DNA of 17,860 nt from Comamonadaceae bacterium (GTDB lineage Bacteria; Pseudomonadota; Gammaproteobacteria; Burkholderiales; Burkholderiaceae_C), in assembly GCA_947463845.1 (NCBI GenBank), contig CANHUM010000003.1:1-17860 (forward strand), in the 5' to 3' direction. Positions 1-6,278 of the stretch are shown piece by piece. A model generated the notes under the pieces. That model did not search any database. It saw nothing but the letters and a program-made list of their open reading frames with translations, and had not been told where the DNA came from. Position 1 is the first letter of the stretch. The number at the start of each line of letters is the position of its first letter. A program made the position numbers and the translations under genes.

Positions 1-192
1 ATCAACCCCGAAGGCATGATCAAGACCGCCGAAGTGCACTCCAACGAGATCGCACGCGACGTGTCCGAGACCCTGCGCAAGCTCAAGGCTGCCCAGTACA
101 CCGCCGCCAACCCCGGCCAAGTGTGCCCCGCCAAGTGGAAAGAAGGCGCCAAGACTTTGGCTCCTTCCATCGATCTGGTCGGCAAGATCTAA
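1..192 (+). CDS. ahpC: Alkyl hydroperoxide reductase subunit C, C-terminal part (5' truncated by window edge)
   Basis: This is the last 63 codons of a 2-Cys peroxiredoxin that reduces hydrogen peroxide and organic hydroperoxides in the cytoplasm. Frame 1 is open from the window edge to TAA at 190-192. The visible part contains the AhpC C-terminal region with the VCPAKW motif, whose Cys is the resolving cysteine of the family; it forms a disulfide with the peroxidatic cysteine of the partner subunit. That catalytic N-terminal cysteine lies outside the window. The product ends with the short tail SIDLVGKI. The next gene is ahpF, the dedicated reductase of AhpC, which confirms the identity. The promoter and start are not visible, so regulation (OxyR is usual) cannot be judged here. 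Confidence 0.95.
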   Translation: MNPEGMIKTAEVHSNEIARDVSETLRKLKAAQYTAANPGQVCPAKWKEGAKTLAPSIDLVGKI

Positions 193-201
193 ATCCGCAC
201 G

Positions 202-218
202 GCCCTGCCATACAGGGC
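202..218 (+). other. RNA hairpin 1 in the ahpC-ahpF spacer
   Basis: GCCCTG at 202-207 pairs perfectly with CAGGGC at 213-218 around a five-base loop, ten bases after the ahpC stop codon. A short TTT follows (219-221), but there is no real U-tract, so this is at most a weak or partial terminator. It may instead protect the 3' end of an ahpC-only message. The last base of the stem is also the first base of the larger hairpin 2, so the two would stack end to end or compete. Confidence 0.6.
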
Positions 219-268
219 TTTGGGTTCAGCCCATGCCGTCCACAAGCTGGCGTGGGCTGCGCCCAAAG
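218..268 (+). other. Long RNA hairpin 2 in the ahpC-ahpF spacer
   Basis: CTTTGGG (218-224) pairs with CCCAAAG (262-268). CAGCCCA (227-233) pairs with TGGGCTG (253-259). GCC (235-237) pairs with GGC (249-251). Two U-G wobbles (225 with 261, and 234 with 252) join these blocks, leaving one mismatch (226/260) and an 11-base loop (238-248). That makes about 20 stacked positions with a single mismatch. The wobbles pair only in plus-strand RNA and would be A-C clashes in the opposite strand, so the element looks selected as RNA in the ahpCF transcript. No U-tract follows, so it is not a standard terminator. Its function is unknown. Confidence 0.65.
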
Positions 269-305
269 ACTTTCGCCCAAATTTGTTCCGGTCCTCGCCA
301 CAAGC

Positions 306-331
306 GGGGGTCTGAAACGTGTTCAGCCCCC
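306..331 (+). other. RNA hairpin 3, abutting the ahpF ribosome binding site
   Basis: GGGGG (306-310) pairs with CCCCC (327-331), and CTGAA (312-316) pairs with TTCAG (322-326), with one bulged T at 311 and a five-base loop. The stem ends two bases before the Shine-Dalgarno AAGGAG (333-338) of ahpF. It could therefore influence ribosome access, or mark the 5' end of a processed ahpF message. This is read from base pairing only; no energy calculation was done. Confidence 0.55.
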
Positions 332-344
332 CAAGGAGAAAACC

Positions 345-1937
345 ATGCTCGACGACACCCTCAAAGCCCAATTGCAGCAATACCTTGGCCTGTTGCGTCA
401 GCCCATTCGCCTGATCGCTTCGCTGGACGACAGCGAGACCGGCATCGACATGAAAAGCCTGCTGGAAACCATTGTGGGCCTGTCCGACAAGGTCACGCTG
501 GACACCTCGGGCGAGGACGCCCGCAAGCCCAGTTTTGTGGTGGCCCGTGAGGGTCAAAACACCGGGGTGCGTTTTGCGGGTTTGCCGCTGGGCCACGAAT
601 TCACATCGCTGGTGTTGGCCTTGCTCTGGACCGGCGGCCACCCCCCGAAGGTCGAGCAAGACGTGATCAACAGCATCAAGGCGCTGGAAGGCAACTTCAA
701 TTTCGAGGTCTACATGTCACTCAGCTGCCACAACTGCCCCGACGTGGTGCAGGCCTTGTCCCTCATGGCCATTGTCAACCCCCATGTGAAGACCGTGGTC
801 ATCGAAGGCGGCGCCTTCCAGGCCGAAGTCGAAGCGCGTCAGATCATGGCCGTGCCCATGGTGTTCCTGAATGGCCAGGTGTTCGGTTCGGGCCGCATGT
901 CGGTGGAAGAAATCGTGGCCAAGCTCGACACCAACGCCGGTGAACGCGACGCGGCCAAGCTCAGCGCCAAAGACCCCTTTGACGTGTTGGTTGTGGGCGG
1001 TGGCCCGGCCGGTGCGGCGGCTGCCGTGTACGCAGCCCGCAAAGGTATCCGCGTGGGCGTGGCCGCCGAGCGTTTTGGCGGTCAGACCAACGACACCATG
1101 GCGATCGAGAACTACATCTCGGTGCTGGAAACCGATGGTCCCAAGTTTGCAGCGGCTCTGGAAGCCCAGGTGCGCCACTACGAGGTGGACATCATGAACC
1201 TGCAGCGTGCCGACAAAATCATCCCCGCCAGTCAGCCCGGCGGTTTGATCGAAGTGCAGATGGCCAACGGCGCCAGCCTCAAGGCCCGTTCGGTGATTTT
1301 GTCGACCGGTGCCCGCTGGCGCAATATCAATGTGCCCGGCGAAGCCGAGTACAAAAACAAGGGCGTGGCCTATTGCCCGCATTGCGACGGCCCGCTGTTC
1401 AAGGGCAAGCGGACCGCCGTGATCGGTGGTGGTAACTCCGGCATTGAAGCGGCAATTGACCTGGCCGGCATCGTGGCGCATGTCACGGTGTTTGAATTCG
1501 CCGACCAGCTCAAGGCCGACGCGGTGCTGGTGAGCAAGCTCAAGAGCCTGCCCAACGTCACGGTCCACACCAACGCCCAAACCACCGAAATCACCGGTGC
1601 CGACGGCAAGGTCAACGGTATCCGCTACAAAGACCGGTCCACAGGCGATGACCACTGGGTCGAGCTCGAAGGCGTGTTTGTGCAGATTGGCCTGGTGCCC
1701 AACACCGAGTTCCTCAAAGGCACGGTGGACCTGAGCAAATTCGGCGAGATCGTGGTGGACGCCAAAGGGCACACCAATGTGCCCGGCGTGTTTGCCGCAG
1801 GGGACTGCACCACGGTGCCTTACAAGCAGATCGTGATCGCCGCAGGCGAGGGTGCCAAGGCGGCCCTGAGCGCCTTTGACCACCTGATCCGCATGCCAGC
1901 AGTGCCTGCCGCTGTGGCGGAAGTTGCCGCAGTTTGA
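345..1937 (+). CDS. ahpF: Alkyl hydroperoxide reductase subunit F (NADH:peroxiredoxin reductase)
   Basis: AhpF passes electrons from NADH through FAD and two disulfide centres to oxidised AhpC. The 530-residue product is close to the E. coli length (about 521). Residues 1-200 form the N-terminal tandem thioredoxin-fold region with the CHNC redox pair (Cys128/Cys131). The flavoprotein part starts at about 212 with an FAD-binding GGGPAG (218-223). The thioredoxin-reductase-type CPHC pair is Cys344/Cys347, the NAD(P)-binding GGGNSG is at 361-366, and the second FAD motif is GVFAAGDC (481-488). The ATG at 345 is chosen because AAGGAG lies six bases upstream and the protein then begins as the family does; the open frame extends further left without a better start. 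It is separated from ahpC by a structured 152-base spacer. It converges with the next gene, leaving only 20 bases and no visible terminator. Confidence 0.96.
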   Translation: MLDDTLKAQLQQYLGLLRQPIRLIASLDDSETGIDMKSLLETIVGLSDKVTLDTSGEDARKPSFVVAREGQNTGVRFAGLPLGHEFTSLVLALLWTGGHPPKVEQDVINSIKALEGNFNFEVYMSLSCHNCPDVVQALSLMAIVNPHVKTVVIEGGAFQAEVEARQIMAVPMVFLNGQVFGSGRMSVEEIVAKLDTNAGERDAAKLSAKDPFDVLVVGGGPAGAAAAVYAARKGIRVGVAAERFGGQTNDTMAIENYISVLETDGPKFAAALEAQVRHYEVDIMNLQRADKIIPASQPGGLIEVQMANGASLKARSVILSTGARWRNINVPGEAEYKNKGVAYCPHCDGPLFKGKRTAVIGGGNSGIEAAIDLAGIVAHVTVFEFADQLKADAVLVSKLKSLPNVTVHTNAQTTEITGADGKVNGIRYKDRSTGDDHWVELEGVFVQIGLVPNTEFLKGTVDLSKFGEIVVDAKGHTNVPGVFAAGDCTTVPYKQIVIAAGEGAKAALSAFDHLIRMPAVPAAVAEVAAV

Positions 1938-1957
1938 CTTTGCGGGCAGCGAGCTGA

Positions 1958-3004
1958 TTACTTGAACCCGACTCGGTCGAGCATTTGCTGGACCTTGATC
2001 TGGTTCATGCCCACGGCGCTGACCGGGAGCAATTCGCTTTTGAAGCCGCTGCCGATCATGGATTTGAGGGCCGGGTTGTCAAAGTTGACACCTTTGGCCG
2101 CTGGCCATTCGTTGTTGCCGTTGGCAAAGTGGTTTTGCGCGGCGGGGCTGGCCAGGTATTCGAGAAACTTGATGGCGTTGTCGGTGTTTTTGGCATGGCG
2201 GGCCACCGCACCACCGGCCACGTTCATGTGGGTGCCCCAGCTGCTTTGGTTGGGGAACACCACGCCGACTTTTTCGGCCACGGCACGGTCTTCCGGTTTG
2301 GACGACCTCATCAGGCGGGCCAGGTAGTAGGAATTGGTCACGGCCACGCCGCATTCGCCAGCTGCCACGGCGCGGATCTGGTCGGTGTCACCGCCCTTCG
2401 GACTGCGGGCCATGTTGTCGACCACGCTCTTGAGCCAGGCCTCTGTTTTTTGTGGGCCGATGTGCTCGCTCAGTGCGCCAAACAGACTCAGGTTGTAAGG
2501 GTGCGAACCGCTGCGGATGCACAAACTGCCTTTGAATTTGGGGTCGGCCAGTTTTTCATAACTGTCGACGTCGGTCTTGTTGAATTTGACTTTGTCGTAA
2601 ACCATGACACGTGCACGGGTCGACAAACCAAACCAGGCGGTGCCACCGTTGTCCGCAGGTTTGGCGCGCAGGTTGGCAGGGATGGCGTCTTCCAGCACCT
2701 TGGATTTGATGGGCTGGAACAGGCCATCGACTTCGGCACGCCACAGGCGGGCCGCATCGACCAACAAGATCACATCGGCGGGAGAGGCCGAGCCCTCTGA
2801 CCTCAGTCGGGCGAGAATACCGGCATCGTCAGCGTCCACCCGGTTGATTTTGATGCCCGTGGCTTTGGTGAAGTCGTTGTACATGACTTCGTCGCTGGGG
2901 TAGTGGCGTGCAGAGTAAATGTTCAGGACTTTGTCTTGCGCGATGACCGAAGCGGTGGTCATCAGGCAGGCCAAACTCAGAAATGTTCGACTGAAGTTCA
3001 TCAT
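1958..3004 (-). CDS. Periplasmic ferric-iron-binding protein of an ABC transporter (FutA/FbpA type)
   Basis: This is a 348-residue substrate-binding protein that would capture Fe(III) in the periplasm for an ABC importer. A signal peptide occupies about residues 1-22, with likely cleavage in SVIA|QDK. The mature protein starts with the family strand VLNIYSARHYPSDE and contains GGDTDQIRAVAAGECGVAV followed by SYY at 225-227. The paired tyrosines (226/227) are the Fe(III) ligands of FbpA/FutA proteins. Tandem ATGs at 3004 and 3001 are possible starts; neither has a clear Shine-Dalgarno, and both keep the signal peptide. No permease or ATPase gene lies beside it, so it must share components encoded elsewhere. 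The promoter carries a Fur box, which fits repression by iron. Confidence 0.9.
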   Translation of the reverse strand: MMNFSRTFLSLACLMTTASVIAQDKVLNIYSARHYPSDEVMYNDFTKATGIKINRVDADDAGILARLRSEGSASPADVILLVDAARLWRAEVDGLFQPIKSKVLEDAIPANLRAKPADNGGTAWFGLSTRARVMVYDKVKFNKTDVDSYEKLADPKFKGSLCIRSGSHPYNLSLFGALSEHIGPQKTEAWLKSVVDNMARSPKGGDTDQIRAVAAGECGVAVTNSYYLARLMRSSKPEDRAVAEKVGVVFPNQSSWGTHMNVAGGAVARHAKNTDNAIKFLEYLASPAAQNHFANGNNEWPAAKGVNFDNPALKSMIGSGFKSELLPVSAVGMNQIKVQQMLDRVGFK

Positions 3005-3032
3005 GAAAGAAGGTTGGTTGATGATGTGGAGG

Positions 3033-3061
3033 ATTGTAAAACAAATGCGAATCATTATCAA
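3033..3061 (-). promoter_or_regulatory. Sigma-70 promoter of the ferric-binding protein gene
   Basis: On the minus strand, TTGATA (3056-3061) and TACAAT (3033-3038) are separated by exactly 17 bases. Each differs from the consensus hexamer at one or two positions. Transcription would start near 3026, giving a leader of about 22 bases before the ATG at 3004. The leader contains no evident Shine-Dalgarno. Confidence 0.7.
3041..3059 (-). promoter_or_regulatory. Fur box
   Basis: The minus strand reads GATAATGATTCGCATTTGT, matching 13 of 19 positions of the classical Fur consensus, including the first nine in a row. It sits between the -35 and -10 of the ferric-binding protein promoter, the usual place for a Fur-Fe(II) repressor to block RNA polymerase. 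It is also just upstream of the divergent patatin gene, whose Shine-Dalgarno starts ten bases away, so Fur may affect that gene too. That last point is inference. Confidence 0.75.
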
Positions 3062-3077
3062 TAACACCAAAGGAAAT

Positions 3078-4046
3078 ATGTCATTCGTGACCAAATGCAG
3101 AAAAAGTCAATGGGGTCTGAGGTCCGTCGTTGGGCCGCTGCGTCCCGTGGTGACCCGTCTGAGTCTGATTTTCCTGGGCTTGCTGCTCAGTGCTTGCACC
3201 AGTTTGCAGCCCATTGAAAAGGCGGGCTCCGGTACCGTTGTCCCCGGTGTGGAGCGCAAGGAGGTACGCCTTGGTCTGGCCTTGGGGGGCGGTGCTGCCC
3301 GTGGATTTGCGCATGTGGGAGTGATTCAGGTGCTGGAAGAGGCTGGCCTGAGACCCGCCTATGTGGTGGGGACTTCCGCTGGGAGTCTGGTCGCTGCGCT
3401 TTATGCCAGTGGAAAAACCCCGGCCGAATTGGTGCGCGTGGCGGAGACCATGCAGGAGGCGGACATCACCGACTGGATGCTCCCGATCTTGAACCGTGGG
3501 GCTTTGCGCGGTGAGGCCTTGGCCCGCTTCGTGAATAACCAGGTCGGAGGACGGAGTCTGGAGCAGATGCGAATTCCTTTGGGCATTGTGGCCACCGATT
3601 TGGGCAATGGCGAAGCCATTACGTTCAGGCGCGGCAACACAGGGTCTGCAGTCCGGGCGTCCAGTGCGGTGCCGGGTGTGTTTCAGCCGGTGAAGGTGGC
3701 CGAGCGCGAATTCGTTGATGGGGGTCTGGTGGCCCCTGTCCCCGTGAGGCAAACCCGGGAGATGGGCGCGAATTTCGTCATCGCAGTCGACATTTCCAGC
3801 GATCCCGAGGGCAATCCATCGGGAGATACCTTCCAGATCTTGATGCAGACCTTTGCCATCATGGGCAAAAGCATCAACCAGTTGGCTCTCAAAGAGGCCG
3901 ATTGGGTGATTCGTCCGGCTTTGTCCGGGGTCCGGAGTGCCGATTTCGGAGCCCGTCAGAGATCCATTGAGGCAGGCCGAGCCGCTATGCGAGAGGCCTT
4001 GCCCGCACTCAAGGCGCGGTTGGCCGCATTGGAGTCTGGTCGTTGA
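3078..4046 (+). CDS. Patatin-like phospholipase, predicted lipoprotein (RssA/NTE type)
   Basis: This is a predicted serine acyl hydrolase with a Ser-Asp dyad. Of 322 residues, about 25-40 form a hydrophobic signal segment ending in a lipobox LLSAC with Cys40, so the protein is probably lipid-anchored and exported. The catalytic domain follows. It has an oxyanion loop GGGAARG (70-76), the nucleophile elbow GTSAG (98-102, Ser100) and DGG (214-216, Asp214), all in patatin order. ATG 3078 has AAAGGA five bases upstream. It leaves an unusually long basic N-region; a GTG at 3150 would give a more typical lipoprotein signal but has no ribosome binding site. The gene is divergent from the iron-binding protein gene across a shared 73-base region with a Fur box. 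The lipid substrate is unknown. Confidence 0.88.
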   Translation: MSFVTKCRKSQWGLRSVVGPLRPVVTRLSLIFLGLLLSACTSLQPIEKAGSGTVVPGVERKEVRLGLALGGGAARGFAHVGVIQVLEEAGLRPAYVVGTSAGSLVAALYASGKTPAELVRVAETMQEADITDWMLPILNRGALRGEALARFVNNQVGGRSLEQMRIPLGIVATDLGNGEAITFRRGNTGSAVRASSAVPGVFQPVKVAEREFVDGGLVAPVPVRQTREMGANFVIAVDISSDPEGNPSGDTFQILMQTFAIMGKSINQLALKEADWVIRPALSGVRSADFGARQRSIEAGRAAMREALPALKARLAALESGR

Positions 4047-4051
4047 CAGAT

Positions 4052-4081
4052 AAAAAAAGGACTGATCTTTCGATCAGCCCT
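4052..4081 (-). terminator. Rho-independent terminator of the phasin gene
   Basis: Read on the minus strand, a 10-bp stem (4072-4081 with 4058-4067) closes a GAAA tetraloop and runs into seven U residues (4052-4058). One pair is G-U in the minus-strand transcript but would be an A-C mismatch in the plus strand. The U-tract is also on the minus side. It therefore terminates leftward transcription from the phasin gene, about 100 bases after its stop, and is not a good terminator for the patatin gene. Confidence 0.88.
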
Positions 4082-4182
4082 GAAAGGGATCCCTGTTTCC
4101 CAGACGAAATTCAAAGAGATCCGAGGAGACAACTTGCAAAAAGGCACCTGCCGGGCCTGATGGGCCAAGCCTGCGCCATGAA

Positions 4183-4722
4183 TTACTTCTTCCTGGCCGC
4201 TTTGGGGGCTGCAGCGACGTTTTGGGTCATGGCCGCCAGATTGGACTCGGCCATGTCTGTGGCTTGTTTGACCGCTTTTTGGACCGACTCATAAGCGCTG
4301 TTGGCAGCTGTCAGGGCACCTTTCATCATCGCCACAGCTTGCTCGGAGCCAGCAGGTGCGTTTTGTGTGCTGGTCTCGACCAAAGCGGCGAGTTGTTTTT
4401 GTGCGGCAGCCGATTGCGCTTCGAAGGCCTTGGTGAACTCATGGCCAGTGCCGGAAGCAATGTCATAGAGGTGACGGCTGTAGGCGGCGGTTTTTTCTGC
4501 CAAAGGCTGAAACAGGTTGGCCTGCATCGCCAGCAATTCCTGTGCATCTTTCACGCTCAGGGCAGCTTGGGTGCTGTTGGCGGACTCGTCCAAGGCGGCC
4601 TTGGCCACGCTCAAGTTCAGTTCGACCATTTTCTCCACGCCTTCGAAGGCTTTGGCGGTCAGGCCAAACAGGGTTTCCACGTTGGCTTTGTTCGATGCGA
4701 GGATTTGTTCGGGTGTCATCAT
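4183..4722 (-). CDS. phaP: Phasin family protein (polyhydroxyalkanoate granule surface protein)
   Basis: Phasins coat polyhydroxybutyrate granules in the cytoplasm and control their number and size. The 179-residue product has the typical size and opening ([19 protein letters not shown]). It is almost entirely amphipathic helix rich in Ala, Gln, Lys and Glu, has no cysteine, and ends in a basic Ala/Lys tail, AAPKAARKK. Phasins have no catalytic motif, so recognition rests on the N-terminal pattern and composition. Tandem ATGs at 4722 and 4719 follow a GGAG six and nine bases upstream. The open frame continues 20 codons further, but that part has no ribosome binding site. The gene stands alone, with its own promoter and terminator; no PHA synthase gene is in the window. 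Confidence 0.9.
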   Translation of the reverse strand: MMTPEQILASNKANVETLFGLTAKAFEGVEKMVELNLSVAKAALDESANSTQAALSVKDAQELLAMQANLFQPLAEKTAAYSRHLYDIASGTGHEFTKAFEAQSAAAQKQLAALVETSTQNAPAGSEQAVAMMKGALTAANSAYESVQKAVKQATDMAESNLAAMTQNVAAAPKAARKK

Positions 4723-4792
4723 GAGGGGCTCCAAATAAAAGTGGGTTTTCAGGAAGACTGCGCCGAAACAGGCCGAAGCCATACAACTTTGT

Positions 4793-4801
4793 TGCAGTGC
4801 A
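4793..4801. promoter_or_regulatory. TGCAGTGCA palindrome, possible operator of the phasin gene
   Basis: TGCA, one base, TGCA forms a perfect odd palindrome. It lies about 5-13 bases downstream of the predicted phasin transcription start, where a bound repressor would block initiation or clearance. Phasin genes are commonly repressed by PhaR, which is reported to favour TGC-rich palindromic DNA. That this is a PhaR site is inference. Confidence 0.35.
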
Positions 4802-4812
4802 GCATGGTTTGA

Positions 4813-4840
4813 AGTATAGGGTTTCCACTGAGCTTGGCAA
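4813..4840 (-). promoter_or_regulatory. Predicted sigma-70 promoter of the phasin gene
   Basis: On the minus strand, TTGCCA (4835-4840) is followed after 16 bases by TATACT (4813-4818). Transcription would begin near 4806, leaving a leader of about 84 bases before the ATG at 4722. No other -35/-10 pair in the 189-base divergent region is as good. Confidence 0.55.
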
Positions 4841-4881
4841 GGGGATGGGCTTGCTGGCCACTCAGTTTAGAGAGGGTTTTC

Positions 4882-4887
4882 TAGAAT
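4882..4887 (+). promoter_or_regulatory. Possible -10 element upstream of the HDAC-family gene
   Basis: TAGAAT lies 24 bases before the ATG at 4912 and would give a leader of roughly 17 bases. I find no convincing -35 at 16-18 bases upstream. The leader has no Shine-Dalgarno. It is the best candidate start of the 4912-10384 transcription unit but remains weak. Confidence 0.3.
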
Positions 4888-4911
4888 CGAGGCCCTTGCA
4901 GAACCCCCTTC

Positions 4912-5841
4912 ATGCACGCCTACTACGCTGACCATTTTGTTTTGCCCTTGCCCGAGGGACACCGCTTTCCCATGCGAAAGTACAGCCGTCTACGTGACCG
5001 CTTGACGCAAGAACTGCCCGCCGTCGTCATGCGCGAGGCCCCGGCCGCCAGCGACGGGGAGTTGGCACTGGTGCACACGCCCGCTTACATCCAGGGCGTG
5101 GCCACGGGCACCCTGGAGGCTGCCTTGCAGCGCGAAATCGGTTTTCCGTGGAGCCCGGCCATGGCCGAGCGGGCCCGCCGCTCGGTGGGGGCCACAGTGG
5201 CCGCTGCCCGTGATGCGTTGATCCAGGGTGTGGCAGGCAATCTGGCAGGCGGTACACACCACGCTTATGCGCACAAGGGTGGGGGCTTTTGTGTGTTCAA
5301 CGACATTGCCGTCACCGCACGCCTGATGCAGGCCGAGGCCTGGCGACACCAGCGGCAAAAGTTGAAGGTGGCTGTCATTGACTTGGACGTGCACCAGGGC
5401 AATGGCACCGCGCATGTGTTTGCCCAAGACCCGAGCGTTTTCACGCTGTCATTGCACGGCGAGAAGAACTTTCCCTTCCGCAAGGAGCCGAGCGATCTGG
5501 ATGTGGGCCTGCCGGACGGCTGCACCGACGAGCCTTATTTGGCGGCCCTGCACCAGGCGCTGCAGACCCTGCAAGACCGCTTTGACCCGCATCTGGTGAT
5601 TTACTTGGCTGGGGCTGACCCGCACGAGGGCGACCGGCTGGGCCGTCTCAAATTGACAGCCGATGGCATGCAAGCGCGTGACCGGGTGGTGATGGACTGG
5701 GCCTGGCAGCGCAGGCTGCCGGTGGTGCTGTGCATGGGTGGGGGCTATGGCCACGACATCGAGACCACGGTGCAGGTGCAAATGCAGACCTGGGATGTGG
5801 CTTTGGGCTATTGGCAACGCTGGCACAATCTCGGGCGATGA
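4912..5841 (+). CDS. Histone-deacetylase-family zinc amidohydrolase, class-IV-like
   Basis: This is a 309-residue arginase/deacetylase-fold enzyme that would hydrolyse an N-acyl amide with a zinc ion; bacterial relatives act on acetylated lysine, polyamines or similar amines. It opens with the conserved HRFPMRKY (17-24), so ATG 4912 must be the start even though no Shine-Dalgarno is seen. The active-site set is complete: His116/His117 in GGTHHAYAHKGGGFC, Asp159 and His161 in DLDVHQGNG, Asp236 in AGADPHEGDRLG, and the transition-state Tyr279 in GGGY. The GGTHH..GGGFC and EGDRLG wording resembles class IV (HDAC11-like) members more than AcuC or the acetylpolyamine amidohydrolases. There is no signal peptide, so it is cytoplasmic. 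Its stop overlaps the next start (ATGA), implying coupled translation. The natural substrate is unknown. Confidence 0.9.
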   Translation: MHAYYADHFVLPLPEGHRFPMRKYSRLRDRLTQELPAVVMREAPAASDGELALVHTPAYIQGVATGTLEAALQREIGFPWSPAMAERARRSVGATVAAARDALIQGVAGNLAGGTHHAYAHKGGGFCVFNDIAVTARLMQAEAWRHQRQKLKVAVIDLDVHQGNGTAHVFAQDPSVFTLSLHGEKNFPFRKEPSDLDVGLPDGCTDEPYLAALHQALQTLQDRFDPHLVIYLAGADPHEGDRLGRLKLTADGMQARDRVVMDWAWQRRLPVVLCMGGGYGHDIETTVQVQMQTWDVALGYWQRWHNLGR

Positions 5842-6278
5842 ATACGCCCGTCAAACCCCAGGCCGACGCCCGCAGCAGCTACAAGGCTTTTCGCGCCATC
5901 AGCACCCGCTGGATGGACAATGACGTCTATGGTCATGTGAACAACGTGGTGTATTACAGCTGGTTTGACACCGCTGTGAACGCCACCTTGATCGAGCAGG
6001 GCGTGCTGGACATCCACGCGGGCAACACCATCGGTCTGGTGGTCGAAACCCAGTGTTTCTACTTTGCGCCGCTGGCTTTCCCTCAAACCATCGATGCAGG
6101 CATCCGCGTGGCCAAGTTGGGCACCTCCAGCGTTCGCTATGAGGTGGGACTGTTCGCGCAAGGCGAAGAACTGACGGCCGCCCGGGGCCATTTTGTGCAC
6201 GTGTATGTGGACCGCGAGACCCGTCGCCCGGTGCCCTTGCCTGCCGCACTCAAATCTTTTCTGGAGACATTGACATGA
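5838..6278 (+). CDS. Hot-dog-fold acyl-CoA thioesterase (4HBT/YbgC-like)
   Basis: This is a 146-residue single hot-dog domain that would hydrolyse an acyl-CoA thioester in the cytoplasm. The N-terminal half carries the family signature TRWMDNDVYGHVNNVVYY (23-40). Asp29 aligns with the catalytic aspartate of 4-hydroxybenzoyl-CoA thioesterases, followed by the WFDTA helix. It ends with the strand GHFVHVYVDRETRRPVPLP, typical of the family. The start overlaps the preceding stop by four bases, and its own TGA overlaps the next ATG, so it sits in the middle of a translationally coupled trio. Chain-length or aryl specificity cannot be read from the sequence. Confidence 0.9.
   Translation: MNTPVKPQADARSSYKAFRAISTRWMDNDVYGHVNNVVYYSWFDTAVNATLIEQGVLDIHAGNTIGLVVETQCFYFAPLAFPQTIDAGIRVAKLGTSSVRYEVGLFAQGEELTAARGHFVHVYVDRETRRPVPLPAALKSFLETLT

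Noticed and set aside
202..221. Hairpin 1 as a full intrinsic terminator for ahpC
   Set aside because: Only three T residues follow the stem before GGG, so strong termination is not supported; it is kept as an RNA hairpin only.
717..1883. 388-codon open frame on the minus strand opposite ahpF
   Set aside because: The product is His/Gly/Asp-rich without a fold or motif, as expected for the antisense of a high-GC gene. AhpF on the plus strand is certain.
1985..2800. 271-codon plus-strand frame opposite the ferric-binding protein gene
   Set aside because: Composition is typical of an antisense shadow, and the minus-strand frame has a signal peptide, iron-ligand tyrosines and a promoter.
3105..3110. 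TTGACT on the minus strand as the -35 of the iron-binding protein gene
   Set aside because: No -10 lies at 16-18 bases; the TTGATA/TACAAT pair at 3033-3061 is much better.
4085..4094. AGGGATCCCT perfect palindrome downstream of the patatin gene
   Set aside because: Ten bases with no loop room and no U-tract. It is likely chance and does not add to the adjacent minus-strand terminator.
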